Assembly: GCF_014287815.1 (NCBI RefSeq)
Contig: NZ_JACOOQ010000002.1
Span: forward strand, 136,330 to 200,329
Direction of reading: 5' to 3'
Length of the DNA stretch: 64,000 nt
From: Clostridium lentum
GTDB lineage: Bacteria; Bacillota; Clostridia; Clostridiales; Clostridiaceae
Below the pieces are notes generated by a model. The model was not told the origin of the DNA, searched no databases, and worked only from the letters and a program-made list of their open reading frames with translations. A program made the translations under genes and the position numbers. How positions within the stretch are numbered: position 1 is the first letter of the stretch; every line of letters starts with the position of its first letter. Shown one piece after another: positions 34,778 through 43,970 of the stretch.

Positions 34778-35206
34778 ATGAAAGATTATGATATAAGAGA
34801 ATGTAGTAATGAAGAAGCAGATTTTGTTATTGATAAATTAGTAGAATACAATTTATCCAAAGTAGCAAGTACACAAGAAATTGACTTTTTAAATATAGAT
34901 AGAGTTGTAGAAGATGTTAAAGGTAATATCATTGCTGGAATACTTGCCAAAATGTATTGTTGGAACTGCTTATATATAGATGTTTTATGGGTTGAAGAAG
35001 GTTATAGAAAAGATGGATTAGGATCAAAGTTATTAAAAGAAATTGAAAATATTGCAATAGAAAAAGGATGTCATTTGATTCATTTGGATACTTTTGATTT
35101 TCAAGCAAAGGATTTTTATATTAAGCATGGATATGAAGTATTTGGTGTTTTAGATGAATGTCCAAAGAAGCATAAAAGATATTATCTTAAAAAGTTAATT
35201 AAATAA
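34778..35206 (+). CDS. GNAT-family N-acetyltransferase
   Basis: A protein of about 142 residues. The acetyl-CoA loop is in VEEGYRKDGLGSKLLKEIE (residues about 71-89), followed by HLDTFDFQAKDFYIKHGYEV. I prefer the ATG at 34778 over the GTG at 34775; AAAAAGG lies upstream. It is the intact paralogue of the deleted GNAT just before it. The substrate is unknown. Confidence 0.86.
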   Translation: MKDYDIRECSNEEADFVIDKLVEYNLSKVASTQEIDFLNIDRVVEDVKGNIIAGILAKMYCWNCLYIDVLWVEEGYRKDGLGSKLLKEIENIAIEKGCHLIHLDTFDFQAKDFYIKHGYEVFGVLDECPKKHKRYYLKKLIK

Positions 35207-35230
35207 ATATATATAGGAGGAATTAGTAAT

Positions 35231-35392
35231 ATGAATAAAAAATTAGCAATCTTAGTAATAGTCTTTAGTGGTATAGCTGCATTGTTATCTGGAGGAATAA
35301 GGATGATGGTGGCGTATGCTGCTAATATAGCTTTAATTTCATTAGGTTATTTATATATGGTAAATAACAAAAAGAATGAGATATTACCATAA
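35231..35392 (+). CDS. Small hypothetical membrane protein
   Basis: A 53-residue protein with two hydrophobic segments (LAILVIVFSGIAALLSGG and ANIALISLGYLYMV) and a basic tail. AGGAGG precedes the ATG at 35231, so translation is likely. There is no recognised family. Confidence 0.68.
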   Translation: MNKKLAILVIVFSGIAALLSGGIRMMVAYAANIALISLGYLYMVNNKKNEILP

Positions 35393-35412
35393 ATAATAAA
35401 GGGTAAAGAGTG

Positions 35413-35976
35413 ATGAGTAAGGAAAAGAATTTTATAAAACGAGTTATTATTGGAGCAGGTAATACTTCATATGAAGGGTGGATAGCAACACAAGAAGAAG
35501 AATTAAATCTGCTAAATATTGAGGATTATTATAAATTATTTGGTAAGGAAGAGTCAGCTGATGCCTTTTTAGCTGAACATGTTTTTGAACATTTAAGTTA
35601 TGAAGAAGGAGCAGAGGCAGGAAAAAATATATATAAATTTTTGAAGCAAGGTGGGTATATTAGAGTAGCTGTTCCAGACATTAATTTTAAAAATGAATGG
35701 TATCATAATATGTGCAAACCAGGAGGGACAGGAGATATAAATCATCCTGCCTATAGCCATAAAGTTTTTTACGACTATAGAACTTTAATTGAAATTTTTG
35801 AAAGAATAGGGTTTAAAGTGGATTTGCTTGAGTATTGTGATGAAAATGGTAGATTTCATTTTAATTATTGGAGTCCAGACGATGGTATAATTGGCAGATC
35901 ATTAAGATTTGATACTAGAAATAATAATGGTAGTTTAGGAATGGTTTCAATTATTATTGATGCATATAAAGAGTAG
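35413..35976 (+). CDS. Class I SAM-dependent methyltransferase-like protein
   Basis: A protein of about 187 residues. The C-terminal half of a methyltransferase Rossmann fold is visible: ADAFLAEHVFEHLSYEEG, then KFLKQGGYIRVAVPD. The usual glycine-rich SAM loop is replaced by VIIGAGNTSYEGWIATQEEE near the N-terminus, as in the predicted SAM-dependent methyltransferases of the DUF-type small group. The substrate is unknown. The ATG at 35413 is next to an in-frame GTG at 35410. Confidence 0.75.
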   Translation: MSKEKNFIKRVIIGAGNTSYEGWIATQEEELNLLNIEDYYKLFGKEESADAFLAEHVFEHLSYEEGAEAGKNIYKFLKQGGYIRVAVPDINFKNEWYHNMCKPGGTGDINHPAYSHKVFYDYRTLIEIFERIGFKVDLLEYCDENGRFHFNYWSPDDGIIGRSLRFDTRNNNGSLGMVSIIIDAYKE

Positions 35977-36004
35977 ATATATAAAATATTTTAAGGAGAA
36001 GATT

Positions 36005-36520
36005 ATGAAGAATGTTTTTCTGGTATATGATGATTGTTGCTTTTATGAAATAGTGATATTAAATTACTTTATGAAATTTACAGGTCAAGATGTAGTTATT
36101 TGTTCACTAAATGGAAGTGCTATAACTTGTATGGAAGGTTATTCAGTTAATGTAGATATGGCATTAAAAGATGTAGAAATAGATAATATAAAGAGTTTGA
36201 TTATTCCAGGTGGAGATATAAAGATTATATGTAATGAAGAGGTATATGAACTTATCAAAGATTTAGTGAAAAAAGAAATAATTGTAGCAGCTATTTGTGC
36301 AGGGGTGGACGTACTAGAAAATACAGGAGTATTAAAAGATACTAAATCAACTCATTCAGAGGATACTGATATTTATAATGATAAAAAAGTAATTACAGCA
36401 AGAGCTAATGCATATGTGGATTTTGCCATTGAAGTTGCAAAGGAATTAAATTTATTTAAAGATGAAGTCGATTTAAAGGAAACCATAGATTTTTGGAAAT
36501 TTCATAAAAGAGTTCAGTAA
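36005..36520 (+). CDS. DJ-1/PfpI family protein
   Basis: A 171-residue cytoplasmic protein. The nucleophile elbow AAICAGVDVLENTG (Cys near residue 100) and the early strand IPGGDIK are typical of the DJ-1/ThiJ/PfpI group. It ends KVITARANAYVDFAIEVAKE. The family includes deglycases, chaperones and amidases, so the role is not fixed. AAGGAGAA precedes the ATG at 36005; upstream in-frame ATG codons are less well placed. Confidence 0.88.
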   Translation: MKNVFLVYDDCCFYEIVILNYFMKFTGQDVVICSLNGSAITCMEGYSVNVDMALKDVEIDNIKSLIIPGGDIKIICNEEVYELIKDLVKKEIIVAAICAGVDVLENTGVLKDTKSTHSEDTDIYNDKKVITARANAYVDFAIEVAKELNLFKDEVDLKETIDFWKFHKRVQ

Positions 36521-36698
36521 GATGCAAAATATGGATAATAGTTATGGAGAAAATTAATGTGAAAATATTATATGCTTAAATATAATATTGGAAATAATAA
36601 ATATATAAGAATAAAAATAAAAAAATATGTTAAATTAATAACGGCTTTATGTTATAATTGTGAAAAATTCAATCTTAGGAAATTAAGGTGTAGAAAAA

Positions 36699-37388
36699 AT
36701 GATTAAAGTAACAAAAGATATGAAGGCATTAGAGATTTTTAATAATGTCTGTGATGAAACTATAGAAATAATTTTAGAGCAAGGAGAAATACGCAAGTAT
36801 AGTAAAGATACCATTGTTTTTTATGATAAAGAAGAAGTAACAGATATTTATATAGTTATTAGTGGAACTGTATCTCTTTATAAACTAAATGAAAATGGGC
36901 AAAAAAAAGTGATATTTATTTTAGGTGAAGGAAAAGTAGTAAATGAAGTTATTATAAAAGAACTTCCTGCATCAATAAATTGTAGGGCTTTTGAGAATGC
37001 TGAGCTTTTGAAGATTAATAAAAATAAACTTCTTGAGATAATGAAGTATGACTTTGAGCTATGTAAGAATATAATAATTTCACTTTCTATGAAAACTAGA
37101 AGGATGTATAGACAACTGAAGAATACTCCGCCATCTATAAAAATAGAAAAAAAATTAGCAGCAAAAATTTATAAATTAGGTCGTGATTATGGCGTTAAAA
37201 CTCAGGAAGGCATATTAATAAAGATGAATTTAACAGTAACTTATTTAGCAGATTTATTAGGAAGCCAAAGGGAAACAGTGTCAAGGGCATTAAAATTATT
37301 ACAGGATAAAAAGCTTATTTTTTATAAAGACAAAAATATTTTAATTTATGATTTGAATAAAATTTCAGAATTTTTTAAAACATCGTGA
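36699..37388 (+). CDS. Crp/Fnr-family transcriptional regulator
   Basis: A 229-residue regulator. The N-terminal cyclic-nucleotide-binding-like beta roll spans residues about 20-125 (IYIVISGTVSLYKLNENGQK). The C-terminal winged helix-turn-helix spans about 150-222 (LTVTYLADLLGSQRETVSRA). It has no FNR-type N-terminal Cys cluster. It lies directly upstream of asrABC and the nitrate reductase cluster, so control of sulfite or nitrate use is likely (inference). Confidence 0.88.
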   Translation: MIKVTKDMKALEIFNNVCDETIEIILEQGEIRKYSKDTIVFYDKEEVTDIYIVISGTVSLYKLNENGQKKVIFILGEGKVVNEVIIKELPASINCRAFENAELLKINKNKLLEIMKYDFELCKNIIISLSMKTRRMYRQLKNTPPSIKIEKKLAAKIYKLGRDYGVKTQEGILIKMNLTVTYLADLLGSQRETVSRALKLLQDKKLIFYKDKNILIYDLNKISEFFKTS

Positions 37389-37403
37389 TAAATATCACGG
37401 TGT
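37378..37403 (+). terminator. Terminator after Crp-family gene
   Basis: AAACATCGTGATA pairs with TATCACGGTGTTT (one G-U), followed by a T-rich tail; it overlaps the stop codon. Confidence 0.82.
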
Positions 37404-37441
37404 TTATTTTTATATTAACATATAATTAATTCATGGAATAG

Positions 37442-37459
37442 TTGTTTAATTTTTAACAA
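37442..37459. promoter_or_regulatory. Rex-like operator upstream of asrABC
   Basis: TTGTTTAATTTTTAACAA differs by one base from the Rex consensus TTGTTAAnnnnTTAACAA. A second, overlapping inverted repeat (TTTTTAACAA-AA-TTGTTAAAAA) lies at 37450-37471. Either would fit redox (NADH/NAD+) control of the reductase operon starting 63 nt downstream. Confidence 0.6.
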
Positions 37460-37521
37460 AATTGTTAAAAAAACATTTATCAACAAGAAATTGATGTTAA
37501 TAAAGAAAAAGGAGTGTTAAG

Positions 37522-38529
37522 ATGGGCTACAAGGTTATAACGGAAAATGTAAATAATATTTTAAGACAGTTATCTAAAGATTATTTAATATATGCCCCAA
37601 AAGTATTTGAAGGTGATGGAAGATTTTCAGATACTGATACTATAAGATATGGAGAAATATCTGAAATAGAGGAAATAGTGTTTGATAAAAAATCAGAATA
37701 TTCATTTAAGGAAATTCTTTTACCTATTTCAGAAACTTTATTCTATTTTACAGAAGACAATGCAGTTGTTCCAGAAGGACCAAAAAAAGGAGCTATAATC
37801 TTTTTAAGAAGCTGTGATTTACATGGGTTAAAACGTATGGATCAAATATATTTAAATAATGGACCGGAAGATTTCTACTATAAGAGATTAAGAGAAAATA
37901 CAAGATTCATACTTATGGGATGTAGCCATACATTTGATAATTGCTTCTGTGTAGATATGCATAGTAATAAAAGCGATAATTATGATGCATACATAGATGT
38001 TGATGGAGATTATACATATTTTGATTGTAAGTGGGATGAGCTTGCATCTTTAATTGAAAAAGAAGGAAATGTTACTTGTGAAGTTACACCAAAATATGTA
38101 GAAAGTAATAAAGTTAATGTAAATATACCTGAGAATTTATCTGGTAAAGTGTTCAATTCAAAGGTTTGGGACGAATATACAAGCAGATGTATAGCTTGTG
38201 GACGTTGTAACTTTGTATGTCCAACATGTACATGCTTCACTATGCAGGATATAACATATAAAGAAAATAAGAATTCAGGTGAAAGACGTAGAGTATGGGC
38301 GTCATGTATGGTTGATGGATATACTGATATGGCCGGAGGAATTACTTTTAGAAAACCTAATGGAGAACGTATGAGATTTAAAGTAATGCATAAGGTTTAT
38401 GATTATAAGAAAAGATTTGGGTACAATATGTGTGTAGGGTGCGGACGTTGTGATGATGTATGTCCAGAATACATATCTTTCTCAAATTGCATAAATAAGC
38501 TTGAAGATGCTGTAAAAGAGGTGGAATAA
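37522..38529 (+). CDS. asrA: Anaerobic sulfite reductase subunit A
   Basis: A 335-residue iron-sulfur protein. Two [4Fe-4S] ferredoxin motifs lie in the C-terminal part: CIACGRCNFVCPTC (near residue 224) and CVGCGRCDDVCPE (near 305). The N-terminal domain is of the hydrogenase beta-subunit-like type. It passes electrons to the AsrC catalytic subunit in the cytoplasm. It starts the asrABC operon after AAAGGAG and is separated from asrB by one nt. Confidence 0.95.
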   Translation: MGYKVITENVNNILRQLSKDYLIYAPKVFEGDGRFSDTDTIRYGEISEIEEIVFDKKSEYSFKEILLPISETLFYFTEDNAVVPEGPKKGAIIFLRSCDLHGLKRMDQIYLNNGPEDFYYKRLRENTRFILMGCSHTFDNCFCVDMHSNKSDNYDAYIDVDGDYTYFDCKWDELASLIEKEGNVTCEVTPKYVESNKVNVNIPENLSGKVFNSKVWDEYTSRCIACGRCNFVCPTCTCFTMQDITYKENKNSGERRRVWASCMVDGYTDMAGGITFRKPNGERMRFKVMHKVYDYKKRFGYNMCVGCGRCDDVCPEYISFSNCINKLEDAVKEVE

Positions 38530-38530
38530 G

Positions 38531-39322
38531 ATGAATAATGAATATATGCCATTTATTTCTGAAATAAAGGAAATAATTAAACATACAGATATTGAATATA
38601 CGTTCCGTATGACTTATGATGGAGATGTTAAGCCAGGACAATTTTTTGAAGTATCAATACCTACTTTTGGAGAAGCTCCTATATCTGTAAGTGGTATTGG
38701 TGAAGGAACAGTTGATCTTACAATTCGTAAAGTTGGAAAGGTTACTAACGAAATATTCACTAATTATGTAGGAAATAAACTGTTTTTAAGAGGACCTTAC
38801 GGAAATGGATTTGATGTTAACGATTATAAGGGTAAGGAAGTTACTATAGTAGCAGGAGGAACTGGACTTTCACCTGTAAAAGCAGTTGTTGATTACTTTG
38901 CTAAAAATACTTCTGAAGCAGTACACACTAATTTAATATGTGGATTTAAATCAATTGATGATATTTTATTTAAAGATGATATTAAGGAATGGGAAAAAAG
39001 TATAAATGTAACTTTAACAGTAGATAAGGCTGAAGAAGGATATAAAGGAAATACTGGATTAGTTACTAAATATATACCAGAGCTAGAGATAAAAGATATA
39101 AAAAATACAGCGTTTGTAGTTGTTGGACCTCCAATAATGATGAAATTTACAGTGGCAGAAATTCTTAAAAGAGGGGTAGCAGAAGAAAATATTTGGGTAT
39201 CTTATGAAAGAAAAATGTGCTGTGGCTTAGGAAAGTGTGGTCACTGTAAGATGGATGATACTTATATCTGCCTTGATGGACCAGTATTTAACTATACTAA
39301 GGCTAAAAATTTAGTTGATTAG
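38531..39322 (+). CDS. asrB: Anaerobic sulfite reductase subunit B (flavin/NAD)
   Basis: A 263-residue ferredoxin-NADP reductase-like subunit. An FAD-binding barrel (FLRGPYGNGFDV) is followed by an NAD-binding GGTGLSPVKAVVDY loop. The C-terminal CCGLGKCGHCKM with a later CLDGP binds a [2Fe-2S] cluster. It takes electrons from NAD(P)H and feeds AsrA/AsrC. The gene ends 14 nt before asrC. Confidence 0.95.
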   Translation: MNNEYMPFISEIKEIIKHTDIEYTFRMTYDGDVKPGQFFEVSIPTFGEAPISVSGIGEGTVDLTIRKVGKVTNEIFTNYVGNKLFLRGPYGNGFDVNDYKGKEVTIVAGGTGLSPVKAVVDYFAKNTSEAVHTNLICGFKSIDDILFKDDIKEWEKSINVTLTVDKAEEGYKGNTGLVTKYIPELEIKDIKNTAFVVVGPPIMMKFTVAEILKRGVAEENIWVSYERKMCCGLGKCGHCKMDDTYICLDGPVFNYTKAKNLVD

Positions 39323-39335
39323 GAGGAGCAAATCT

Positions 39336-40316
39336 GTGGATATAAATACTAAAAAGCTTAAAAAAAATGCATTTAGAATAACTAAGGAAAGAGGAATTAC
39401 AGCATCAAGAGTAAGAGTTCCAGGGGGACATTTAGATGCTGAACTTTTAGGAAAAATTCAAGAAATATCTGAAAAATACGGTAATGGAAAAGTTCATATC
39501 ACTTCAAGACAAGGTTTTGAAATATTAGGAATTAAATTTGAGCATATTGATGCAGTAAATGAAATGCTTCAACCTATAATTGATAAATTGGAAATAAATC
39601 AAGAAGATCCAGGTACTGGGTATTCAGCAGCTGGTACTAGAAATGTTTCTGCTTGTATAGGAAATGCAGTATGTCCATTTGCTAATTATAAAACATCTGA
39701 TTTTGCTAAGAAAATAGAAAAGGTAATATTCCCAAATGACCTTCATGTAAAAATAGCATTAACAGGATGTCCTAATGATTGTGCAAAGGTAAGAATGCAT
39801 GATTTTGGTATTATAGGTATGACAGAACCGCAATATGACGAAAGTAGATGTATAAATTGTCAAGCGTGTTTAAAAGCTTGTAAGAAGTTATCTGTCGGTG
39901 CTTTAAGTTCTGAAAATTATAAAATTGTAAGAAATACTGAAAAATGTATAGGTTGTGGTGTGTGTGTGGAAAAATGTCCTACAAGAGCATTTACAAGAAG
40001 TAAAGAAAAGTATTATAAACTTACTATAATGGGTAGAACAGGAAAGAAAAATCCAAGATTAGGGCAAGATTTTATTATTTGGGCTGATGAAGAAAGCATT
40101 ATAAAAATAATATCAAATACTTATAAATTCACAAAAGAATATATAGCAAAAGATGCACCAGGAGGAAAAGAACACGTAGGTTACATAGTTGATAGAGTTG
40201 GGTTCCATGAGTTTAAAAAGTGGGCTTTAGATGGTGTAAAATTAGGAGAAAAGGCTATAGTTAAAGAAAATGTTTATTGGGGTGGGATTCATTATAATTC
40301 TATAGATAACCAATAA
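39336..40316 (+). CDS. asrC: Anaerobic sulfite reductase subunit C (sirohaem catalytic)
   Basis: A protein of about 326 residues. The nitrite/sulfite reductase ferredoxin-like half is followed by the sirohaem/4Fe-4S motif (CIGNAVCPFAN and TGCPNDCAK) and two ferredoxin clusters (CINCQACLKACKK and CIGCGVCVEKCP). It reduces sulfite to sulfide by six electrons. I chose the GTG at 39336 after AGGAGGAG. Sirohaem supply may involve CbiK at 62674. Confidence 0.95.
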   Translation: MDINTKKLKKNAFRITKERGITASRVRVPGGHLDAELLGKIQEISEKYGNGKVHITSRQGFEILGIKFEHIDAVNEMLQPIIDKLEINQEDPGTGYSAAGTRNVSACIGNAVCPFANYKTSDFAKKIEKVIFPNDLHVKIALTGCPNDCAKVRMHDFGIIGMTEPQYDESRCINCQACLKACKKLSVGALSSENYKIVRNTEKCIGCGVCVEKCPTRAFTRSKEKYYKLTIMGRTGKKNPRLGQDFIIWADEESIIKIISNTYKFTKEYIAKDAPGGKEHVGYIVDRVGFHEFKKWALDGVKLGEKAIVKENVYWGGIHYNSIDNQ

Positions 40317-40353
40317 TATATATAAATTTACTTTAACAAAGGAGAAAGCTATA

Positions 40354-41304
40354 ATGGAGAAAAATTTTAAAAACAAACTTAAAAATATGCCAATAGCAAT
40401 AGTACCTACAATGGTAGGGGCAGCAACACTTTCTAATGTATATCAAGGATTAGGATTTACTTGGATAAAACATGTTACTATGTGGTCAGCTATATTAATA
40501 TTATTATCATATTTAGGAAAAATAGTATTTCATTTTGATACTGTTAAATCTGAGTATAGAAATACTGTTCCAGCTAGTCTTTATGCAGGATTAACAATGA
40601 TAACTATGATAATAGGAAGTTATATATTTACTTATAATCAAAGCATAGGTAAAGGATTATGGTTATTAGGGCTTATATTACATGCAATACACATATGTAT
40701 ATTTACATTTATGAATGTATTTAAAGGCATAAATAGAGATACTTTTATACCAAGTTGGTTCGTTACTTATAACGGAATAATGGTTGCAACTGTAGTTGGT
40801 GGAGTTATGAATGAGCCAGCTATAGGCAAGGTAATAGTATATTATGGTATAATTATATTATGTATAATAATGCCATTTATGGTTTACAGATTAGCAAAGC
40901 ATTCAATAAAAGATGCTATGTATCATACACAAGCTATATTACTTGCACCTTCAAGCCTTTGCTTAGTTAGTTATTTAAACTTTATTGAAAAACCAAATAA
41001 GATAGTTGTCTATGCTTTATATGCATTAGCATTTTGTTCTTTCTTATTTATTTTATATAAAATGCCAAAATTCTTTGGATTTACTTTTAATCCAGGATTT
41101 GCAGGACTTACATTCCCTATGGCAATAGGAATTGTTGCTTCAACAAAAATGTCAGCATTTTTAATAGCACAAGGAAATGAAAGTTTTGGTAGTATAGTAA
41201 AAGAAATATCTGGAATACAAATCTATATAACAACAGCTATTATTGGTTTTGTACTTTATAACTTTGCAAGAATGCTAGTTAAAAGCTATAAAAATAATGG
41301 TTAA
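40354..41304 (+). CDS. TDT-family (SLAC1/TehA) transporter
   Basis: A 316-residue integral membrane protein with about ten hydrophobic segments, beginning MPIAIVPTMVGAATLSNVYQGLG and including FNPGFAGLTFPMAIGIVAST, both family-typical. TDT members move small anions such as malate, sulfite (Ssu1) or chloride. Co-location behind asrABC argues for sulfite import or sulfide/sulfite export (inference). AAGGAGAA precedes the ATG. Confidence 0.85.
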   Translation: MEKNFKNKLKNMPIAIVPTMVGAATLSNVYQGLGFTWIKHVTMWSAILILLSYLGKIVFHFDTVKSEYRNTVPASLYAGLTMITMIIGSYIFTYNQSIGKGLWLLGLILHAIHICIFTFMNVFKGINRDTFIPSWFVTYNGIMVATVVGGVMNEPAIGKVIVYYGIIILCIIMPFMVYRLAKHSIKDAMYHTQAILLAPSSLCLVSYLNFIEKPNKIVVYALYALAFCSFLFILYKMPKFFGFTFNPGFAGLTFPMAIGIVASTKMSAFLIAQGNESFGSIVKEISGIQIYITTAIIGFVLYNFARMLVKSYKNNG

Positions 41305-41318
41305 TGATAATTTCAATG

Positions 41319-41344
41319 TAGAAACTCCTTAGGGAGTTTCTTTC
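41319..41344 (+). terminator. Terminator after asr operon
   Basis: GAAACTCC pairs with GGAGTTTC, followed by T-rich sequence. It ends the asrABC-TDT transcript before the nitrate reductase promoter region. Two copies of ATTATCAATTAT lie at 41390-41422. Confidence 0.7.
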
Positions 41345-41447
41345 ACTAGAAATACTTTTTTGTAAAATTATACTTAATTTTAACATTAATTATCAATTAT
41401 CCATTACAAATTATCAATTATAAATTTAAAAAGTGAGGATGGTATTA

Positions 41448-43529
41448 ATGAAAAAGATTCAATCTACTTGTAATTTATGTGCACTTGCATGTAACTTAGA
41501 TTTTTATGTTGAAAATGGAAAAATTGAAAAAGTTTCTCCAACGGTAGATTACCCAGTAAATCAAGGATTCTGCTGTATAAAAGGATTAAACTTAGACAAG
41601 CAACAAACTAAGATAAAAGCAAGAAAAACTCCATTATTAAAAGATGAAAATGGAAATATGAAAGAAATTTCATGGGAAGAAGGGTTTAAAACTTTTGCAG
41701 AAAAAATGACTGCAATTCAAGAAAAGTACGGAAAAGAAAGTGTTGCTTTCATAAGTACAGGTCAAATTCCAACTGAAGATATGGCACTTTTAGGTCATGT
41801 AGGTAGAAACTATATGAAAATAAATGGAGATGGTAATACAAGACTTTGTATGGCTACATCAGTTGTTGCTCATAAGCAAAGCTTTGGTTTTGATGCGCCT
41901 CCATACACATTAAATGATGCTGAACTTTCAGATACAATAATATTTATTGGAGCAAATCCAGTTATAGCTCATCCTGTATTCTGGGGAAGAGTAAGAAAAA
42001 ATACAACTGCTAAGATAATTACAATAGACCCAAGAAAATCTGAAACAGCAATAAATTCAGATATATGGGTAGACATTAAACCAAAAGCAGATTTAGTACT
42101 TTTATATACATTAGCAAATGTATTAATTGAAAAGAATTGGATAGATGTAGATTATATTGAAAAGCATTCAGAAGGATTTGAAGAGTTTAAAGGTCATGCT
42201 GCTAAATTTACTTTAGAAAATGTTGAAGAAGAAACAGGAATTTCAGCAGAAAGAGTACTTGAATTAGCAGAAATAATACATAATGGTAAAAAGGTATCAT
42301 TCTGGTGGACAATGGGTGTTAATCAAGGTTATCAAGCAGTAAGAACAGCTCAAGCAATAATTAACTTAGCTGTAATGACTGGAAATATTGGAAGACCAGG
42401 AACAGGAGCAAACTCTTTAACTGGACAAAGCAATGCTATGGGATCAAGAGTATTTAGTAATACAGCTGGACTTTATGGTGGTGGAGATTTCGATAATCCA
42501 GTAAGAAGAAAAGCAGTAGCAGAAGCTTTAGGTGTTGATGAAAGTGTATTAGCCACAAAACCAACAATTCCATACAATCAAATAATAGAAAGAGCTATTT
42601 CAGGTGAAATAAAAGGATTATGGGTAGTATGTACAAATCCAAGACATTCATGGGCTAATAATGAAGAATTTAGAAAAGCTGCTGAGAACTTAGATTTCTT
42701 AGTTGTACAAGATATATATGAAGATACACATACTGCAGAACTAGCAGATTTATTTTTACCATCAGTTCCAGGTATAAAGAAAGAAGGAGTATTCATAAAT
42801 ACTGAACGTAGATTATCTAAGATGAATCCTATTATACCTAAAGAAGAAGGAGAAAAATCTGATTTTGAAATATTATACGGAATAGGACAAGCATTGGGAA
42901 TGGGAAGTCTTTTAGATAATTGGAAGACTCCAAGAGATGTATTTGAGTTATTAAAAAAATGTTCAAAAGGAATGCCTTGTGATATAACTGGTGTTACATA
43001 TGAAATGTTAGAAGGAGCAGAAATGTCTGGTTCAAGAGGCGTTCAATGGCCATTTAGAGAAGGGGATGTTTTAGTAGAAGACCAAAGAAGACTTTATGAA
43101 GATGGAAATTACTACACACCATCTAAGAAAGTTAAATTTATTTTTGAAGATATAGCTGAAAATCCAATAGTGACATCTGAAAAATTCCCTTATATATTGA
43201 ATTCAGGTAGAGGAACAGTTGGACAATGGCATACTCAAGTTAGATCAAGAGAAATAGAAGCTAACAAAATATATAGCAAAGAATCATATGTTTTAATGAA
43301 CCCTCAATTAGCCAAAGAATTAAATATATCGGAACATGAAAGAGTTAAGATAGTATCACAAAATGGTGTTACAAGTGAGTTTAATGTTGTGTATTCAGAT
43401 ACAGTTAAAAAAGAACATTTATATGCTCCAATGCACTATATTGAAACAAATAGCTTAACACCTTCATTATATGATCCATATTCAAAAGAACCATCATACA
43501 AAACAGTTGCAGTAAACATTATTAAGTAG
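41448..43529 (+). CDS. narB: Ferredoxin-type nitrate reductase catalytic subunit (molybdopterin oxidoreductase)
   Basis: A 693-residue bis-MGD enzyme. The N-terminal [4Fe-4S] motif is C-NL-C-ALA-C with a later CCIKG. The Mo ligand Cys is in RLCMATSVVAH (residue about 138). Cofactor-binding segments include FIGANPVIAHPVFWGR and GRPGTGANSLTGQSNAMG. It has no Tat signal, so it is cytoplasmic, as in C. perfringens NarB. It starts at 41448 after GAGGATGG. The Fe-S and flavoprotein partners follow, and the Mo-cofactor genes come next. A formate dehydrogenase role is less likely given Cys rather than Sec and the NarB-like sequence. Confidence 0.88.
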   Translation: MKKIQSTCNLCALACNLDFYVENGKIEKVSPTVDYPVNQGFCCIKGLNLDKQQTKIKARKTPLLKDENGNMKEISWEEGFKTFAEKMTAIQEKYGKESVAFISTGQIPTEDMALLGHVGRNYMKINGDGNTRLCMATSVVAHKQSFGFDAPPYTLNDAELSDTIIFIGANPVIAHPVFWGRVRKNTTAKIITIDPRKSETAINSDIWVDIKPKADLVLLYTLANVLIEKNWIDVDYIEKHSEGFEEFKGHAAKFTLENVEEETGISAERVLELAEIIHNGKKVSFWWTMGVNQGYQAVRTAQAIINLAVMTGNIGRPGTGANSLTGQSNAMGSRVFSNTAGLYGGGDFDNPVRRKAVAEALGVDESVLATKPTIPYNQIIERAISGEIKGLWVVCTNPRHSWANNEEFRKAAENLDFLVVQDIYEDTHTAELADLFLPSVPGIKKEGVFINTERRLSKMNPIIPKEEGEKSDFEILYGIGQALGMGSLLDNWKTPRDVFELLKKCSKGMPCDITGVTYEMLEGAEMSGSRGVQWPFREGDVLVEDQRRLYEDGNYYTPSKKVKFIFEDIAENPIVTSEKFPYILNSGRGTVGQWHTQVRSREIEANKIYSKESYVLMNPQLAKELNISEHERVKIVSQNGVTSEFNVVYSDTVKKEHLYAPMHYIETNSLTPSLYDPYSKEPSYKTVAVNIIK

Positions 43530-43562
43530 TTATGAAGTATAAATAATTAAGGAGTTCTAAAG

Positions 43563-43970
43563 ATGAAGAGAATTAAAATTGATAGATCAAAATGTGTTGG
43601 ATGCCTTACATGTACAACTGCATGTATAGTTTCACATAGTTCAGAAGATACAAGAAGCAGAATAACAATAGATAGTAATAAAAAATATGCCCCTATATTT
43701 TGTAGACATTGTGATAAACCAGAATGTGTATTTACATGTATGTCAGGTGCTATGAGTAAAGATAAGGAAACTGGAGAAGTAACATATGATAAAACTAAAT
43801 GTGCAAGTTGTTATATGTGCATAATGGCATGTCCTTATGGAGTATTAAAAGCAGACAGTAGAACTAATAAACAAATAATGAAATGTGACCATTGTAAACA
43901 TGCAGGTTCACCACAATGTGTTGAAAAATGTCCAATGGGAGCAATTACTTTTGAGGAGGTTAATAAGTAA
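43563..43970 (+). CDS. Fe-S electron-transfer subunit (nitrate reductase partner)
   Basis: A 135-residue polyferredoxin of the DmsB/HycB type. It has four Cys clusters: CVGCLTCTTAC, CRHCDKPECVFTC, CASCYMCIMACP and CDHCKHAGSPQCVEKCP. It probably wires the catalytic subunit to the flavoprotein encoded next. The stop overlaps the next start by 1 nt (TAATG). Confidence 0.9.
   Translation: MKRIKIDRSKCVGCLTCTTACIVSHSSEDTRSRITIDSNKKYAPIFCRHCDKPECVFTCMSGAMSKDKETGEVTYDKTKCASCYMCIMACPYGVLKADSRTNKQIMKCDHCKHAGSPQCVEKCPMGAITFEEVNK

Noticed and set aside
41390..41422. Operator formed by two ATTATCAATTAT copies before narB
   Set aside because: Similar AT-rich repeats occur in other gaps, and neither spacing nor symmetry matches a known regulator.
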